DNA from: Phalacrocorax aristotelis
Taxonomy: Eukaryota > Chordata > Aves > Suliformes > Phalacrocoracidae
Direction of reading: 5' to 3'
DNA: 64,000 bases
NCBI RefSeq assembly: GCF_949628215.1
Contig: NC_134280.1
Span: forward strand, 8,133,795-8,197,794
The position numbers were made by a program, and so were the translations under genes. Of this stretch, positions 59,801-64,000 are shown in pieces (the first letter of the stretch is position 1; each line of letters begins with the position of its first letter). The notes below the pieces were generated by a model that was not told where the DNA came from, searched no databases, and saw nothing but the letters and a program-made list of their open reading frames with translations.

Positions 59801-62059
59801 ATTAGGATATTATTTGATTTGTTAAGTATCAACTGTGTGTGTTGGACTCCCCAGGTAATAGCGAGCTGTAGCCATGAATTATAGGATGTCCTTAAAGAAA
59901 GAAACAGGTGAGGATGTCTGTCATTCTGATCTATGTTTATTTGAGGTTTGAAATACTGAGAATCAAAATTGGTTAAGAAAAACCCACTTTGCTTTACATT
60001 CCAACAAGACTTGGGCCATAATTTAAAATCCTTGGTTTGGGGAGGTGGCAGGAGGGGCTAACACACAAAATGTGAGAAGATGGGTTTTCTCTATGGTTAT
60101 ATTAGTAGAAATCTCTCCTGTATTTCAAGATGTGTTGTTAAATTACCTCATACCAGACAGCAATTAAACTGTGCATCATTACATGTAGTGGCAGAAGATA
60201 AGCCAAACATTGGGGGGGGGAATTTCTTCACACAAATGAACGTGGGCTATGTGAGAAATAGCTATGCAGTACTACCAGTAAACTCAAACCTTTTAGAGTT
60301 GTCATCTGGTAGTTTTCATGTATCGGAACAGACAAAGAACACACATAATAAGAAACAGACATCATTTCAATACAGGGCCTAGTAATTCTCCTGCGTGGAA
60401 GTTTGCAAATTCTTTTCCATTCATAAAGAGGGGAGTGTGTAGCACAAAGTGAGGCAATATTTTAAATTTACTAAAAACACAGTACAAGAATGAAATTCTC
60501 ACAGTGGCTTTCTGAACTACCATAAAGAAACTCTCTCTGCTTTATTGTAACTGAGGTGAAAAAAGCATGAAGAATTTTCCCATGACAGCATGAATCCTAC
60601 CAGTTATGCTAGGATTAGAACCAGTAATTTTGACAGGTTTCAAGTGGCAGAATAAAATCTGGTGGCTCAAATTGTTACCACCCGTGAATGCCTGCCCCTC
60701 TGCCAGCAAATCACTGCCCCTGAGGCATTTACTTCGGAATGGACTCCAAAACTGTTGCAGTTTTCAGGCAGTATATTACAGTCAGTTGAAATTAACACCT
60801 GTTAACATTAATAAACTTGGTTAAACACAGTGTGGATTCTGGAGTACACTGTTAACCCTATCAGGTGTCCCTGCCTTGAAAGTGGTAATAGCCATCAAAG
60901 AGAAAACTGGGTAAGGTGAGGATAGTAACAGCTTCAGCTGTTACATTTTCATCTGCAGCTGAGTCTGCTAGAGCCCCCATTCTCAACCCTTTGTCTAAGA
61001 CATTAGACCAGCAGCTGAAAGGTTGTGCTATTAAACCAGTGCCCCAGTTCAACGCAGTCAGTGCAGGCAAATCTCTCTGAAAAGTGATCATCATCTAAGA
61101 GGAACCACCCACATTTTCTGGGGTAATTAATTAAGAAAGTTAAAAGTGATTAGGTGTTCCCTCCAGTTAAGCAGATTTAAGCTGGAACTTCCTGATGAAA
61201 AAGAATATATGTTTCAGATTAGATGAATATATTAAGCACAAAAGAATCTGGATGAGGTAAACAAAAGGCAAATATGTTAAATTCTGAATGCATTTTAAAG
61301 GTGGCTTAAGATTCAGACTGAGAGAATGAAAACCAAAGAATGGTTTTTTTTAAGTTTTGACTTGAACTCCTCTCTGTGATTTAATATGAGTGAATAAAAG
61401 ACTTGCACAAATTTAAAGCATCAAGAAAGAGAGAAAGCAATCCCATTCCCCTGTGCTAAACAGACTTGTGTGCAGATTGCAATATGGCAGCATTGTTCTT
61501 CAGCTAGTTCTAGATGGGGATGTACTCTTGCTTTACATGAAGGACATTGTTTCAAGATTTTTTTTTAGCTGTGGTAGCTTTGATTCTAAAGTATGCCTAC
61601 TTCTACACTCAATATGTGAAGTATATTCCTGTGTATCCAAAGGTTATTTCACAGAGACTGGAGAACATGAGTTTTTCTCCTATGTTAATTATGTTCAGGA
61701 TCCTGAAGTGCTGAAACAAGTTTTGATCTGAGTATAGGACTGAGCCCTTTCTTATGTAGGTGTACAGGTAGAAAATGTAAGTGACATGAATATCTGTCAC
61801 TGCCCTAAAATTGTAGTGCTCTTTTTAAGTGTTGTGTGGGTCTTCCTGTGTGAAATCAAAGCAGCTTGTATGTGCTCTTGCTTACCCATTTCTGGTGGCT
61901 TCCTTCACTTAACCCGAATAACATGAGCAGGATTTGATTCTGTATTGATTCTGTATGTAAAATAGAATGTAAATATGTGATCTAGGTCTGAACTAACACA
62001 GCTGTGTTTTCAAAAGGAGCAATGTATTGTTCATACCCTCTTTGCTTATTGCTTATCAG
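56879..62059 (+). other. TMEM163: TMEM163 intron 1 (5.2 kb)
   Basis: The first 800 bp belong to the CpG island. The remainder is AT-rich with one notable palindrome (59176) and no interspersed element or exon recognised. Confidence 0.75.
59176..59222. repeat. 32-bp perfect palindrome followed by a 16-bp palindrome
   Basis: Bases 59176-59207 read the same on both strands over all 32 positions, built from TTCTTAAG, AATATC and their complements. A second perfect palindrome, ATATCCTTAAGGATAT, occupies 59207-59222. The two share an 11-bp period of TAAGAATATCT-like units, so the block is both tandem and palindromic. It can form a hairpin or cruciform without an unpaired loop. Confidence 0.9.
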
Positions 62060-62179
62060 GTTTACTAGAAAGCAGTACAAGGCTAAAACCTCATGAAGCT
62101 CAAAGCTACAGAAAGAAGGCATTGTGGGTTTCCTGGGTCTCCATTATTGTCACACTGGCTCTTGCAGTGGCTGCTTTCA
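62060..62179 (+). CDS. TMEM163: TMEM163 coding exon 2
   Basis: A 120-nt exon completes the split glycine and encodes 39 residues plus one base. It begins LLESSTRLKPHEAQSYRKKA, nearly identical to human, followed by ALWVSWVSIIVTLALAVAAF, the first transmembrane helix. The acceptor is TTGCTTATCAG and the donor GTGAGT in phase 1. The remaining exons, with the other five helices, are beyond the window. Confidence 0.95.
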
Positions 62180-64000
62180 GTGAGTATTGGGAATATTTTA
62201 AATCTTCACACCTCTTTCTTTTTTTTTTTTTTTTCTCTTGGCCTCTCAGAATTTCTCTCTGTGGAAGCTTTCTCATGTTTTTTCTTTGCGACTGCTAAAG
62301 AGGTTTCTCTCTAGACTGCCTGTGTCTGCATGGTGCTTATAAATTAGTAAAACTGTTGTTTTTTTTCTGCAGAGGACAGAGTTGTTGAAGGTCAGAGGAA
62401 GAAACAGGAGATGTTGATTCCTGCTAGAATTTATGCATGTGGAACTGTTCATTTTACAGAATAGTGTAAAAATCATTAGGCAGTGGATTGCCTTTAACCA
62501 AAGAGGTCAAATATGACAAGTCTTAATTCACCTGGGATTTGTAGTGGGAATGCTGTAATAAAGAATAGTGAGTTGTAAGGGAGAAATATTTAATTTATCT
62601 CTATTACGCTGACAGGTACCCTAACACAATGCTAATCGGGAGGGCAGATACCAGTTTCTTTTTAAGCTGGTGTTTTTCTTTAAGTTTCAAGGCATTTGTC
62701 TAGTTTACCTTTACACAAAGAATTTGGGGAAAAAAACAAACAAAAAACCCAAAACCCCTAATGACTTTTGTATGGAGAAAATGAAATATTTGTTTTATTT
62801 CAAAACAGGAAAAAGTGCTACATTAAGTAAATAAAAATACATTTCAGTTCAATGCAAATTCGTAAAATACCAGCTTTCTATCTTGGTCAATTAAGTAAGA
62901 CTGCATTACTGTAAGGACAAAAAGAAGTGTGGAATTTGGAACAGAATCTTTTGCAATGGCGCATTCTCTGTTTAAAAGAAGGGAAAACCAGAAGTGACTG
63001 GATTTATGTGTTTATATAAACAAAAGGAAAGCTCTATCTAGGAGACAAGACATCTAAGATGTCTCAAAACATCATTCTTCAGCTTGGTAAAGACAGACTT
63101 GCATTATTTTTCTCTTTTTTTTTTAATTCTATTTTGAAGCTGCAGCAGCATGTGTTTTATTATTCTAATCTGCAGTGTAGGACCTGCTGCTGGAAGTTGG
63201 TGTCAGCTCCCAGGGGAGATTATTAGAATCTGACCAAATGGTCTCTGAAAACAAAACATATATTACTTGGAGTGATTTCTGTAGAAATGCAGGTACACTA
63301 ACTTGATTAAAAAAGAAGGGAGAAGAGACGGAACACTTAAAGGCAGAAACTAACACTGTAAAGTGTTGAATGTTAACAAGGAAGCTGGAACATCTGAGTT
63401 TCCATTTTGTCTTGCTTCATGAAAATGCAATAGTCTGTCTTTGCTACTGAAGCAACATAAAAGTAAATACTGTGTTATAAAATAACTTTGTTACCTATTA
63501 GCAATATAATTTTAGGGAATATTGAGAATGGCTTCATTTTATTTTACGTTTTAATTTGTCAGAGTTGTAAGATGTAAGTATACTATGGATAACTAAAACA
63601 CTCAATTTCTTTTAAAAGGGTCTTTTTAAACATTTTGTAGAGTTAGGCTATCTGAAAGCTTTTATTTTCTGTTTTCCTTATTTGTGGAACTCTGGTAGTG
63701 TTTAGAGACCCTACCAAAAAAATCAGCAGAGGAGGTATTCTCTGCCTGAATATACTGTGACTGCTTACTCAGCTGGAGTGGATAGGCACTGAGCTACTGA
63801 AATCAGGTGTTAGTAGACCAATTATACGTTATTGGAATGTATCTTTCCTTGTAGTTTGAGGAGGCTAGATTTGCGAAGAATAAAAGAGGAATTGGCTCAC
63901 AGATACATATTGAATCTGTATGGAATGTCTTAATAGACAGTAGGCAGTTATCTTACATGCCATAAAGCCATTGCCAGGGCTTTTGATATGCTTAGCATTG
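62180..64000 (+). other. TMEM163: TMEM163 intron 2 (5' part)
   Basis: Begins with the exon 2 donor and runs to the end of the window. It holds a poly(T) run near 62218 and no recognised exon or element. Exon 3 was looked for by its conserved reading and not found here. Confidence 0.75.

Noticed and set aside
62218-62234. Poly(T) run near TMEM163 exon 2 suspected as a retrocopy tail
   Set aside because: No AATAAA at the right spacing on the minus strand; it lies in the intron 39 bases after the exon 2 donor and looks like a simple homopolymer.

Overview
This window is nuclear DNA from a bird. The evidence is several 5'-truncated CR1 LINE copies with the typical avian 3' tail, ERVL-type endogenous retrovirus LTRs of a kind common in birds, no mammalian LINE-1 or Alu, and long introns in AT-rich DNA broken by two sharp CpG islands. 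The species cannot be fixed from the sequence alone.

Three protein genes are present, in the same order and relative orientation as on human chromosome 2q21: CCNT2, ACMSD and TMEM163. (1) About 1-2360 is the 5' end of CCNT2 on the minus strand: coding exon 1 (1720-1928), a CpG-island promoter to its right, and the start of intron 1 with a 37-bp GC-rich tandem repeat to its left. (2) 2360-6535 is intergenic with one CR1 copy. (3) 6541-8225 is a broken ERVL provirus whose 3' LTR ends 25 bp short of the ACMSD stop codon. (4) 8251-34024 is ACMSD on the minus strand, complete, with ten coding exons joining to a 336-residue protein in which every known metal-binding and catalytic residue is kept at the human position. 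Its introns hold a MIR relic, a CR1 copy, a solo ERVL LTR and an ATTCT pentanucleotide tract. (5) 34025 to about 56400 is a 22-kb intergenic stretch with one old CR1 and no recognised gene; two splice-bounded segments, one ORF with a good start context and one retrocopy-like tail are recorded as weak candidates. (6) About 56000-57700 is the TMEM163 CpG island with exon 1 on the plus strand (56728-56878). Exon 2 lies at 62060-62179 and the rest of the gene is beyond the window.

The genes are not a pathway. CCNT2 is a P-TEFb cyclin subunit (transcription elongation), ACMSD is the kynurenine-pathway enzyme that diverts carbon away from NAD synthesis, and TMEM163 is a zinc-transporting membrane protein. 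ACMSD and TMEM163 are transcribed away from each other; CCNT2 lies downstream of ACMSD on the same strand.

I found no new multi-gene system. The observations most worth a second look are the ERVL insertion that replaces almost the whole proximal ACMSD 3' UTR, the mismatched LTRs of that provirus despite a matching 5-bp target duplication, a 32-bp perfect palindrome in TMEM163 intron 1, and the 37-bp repeat beside the CCNT2 splice donor.
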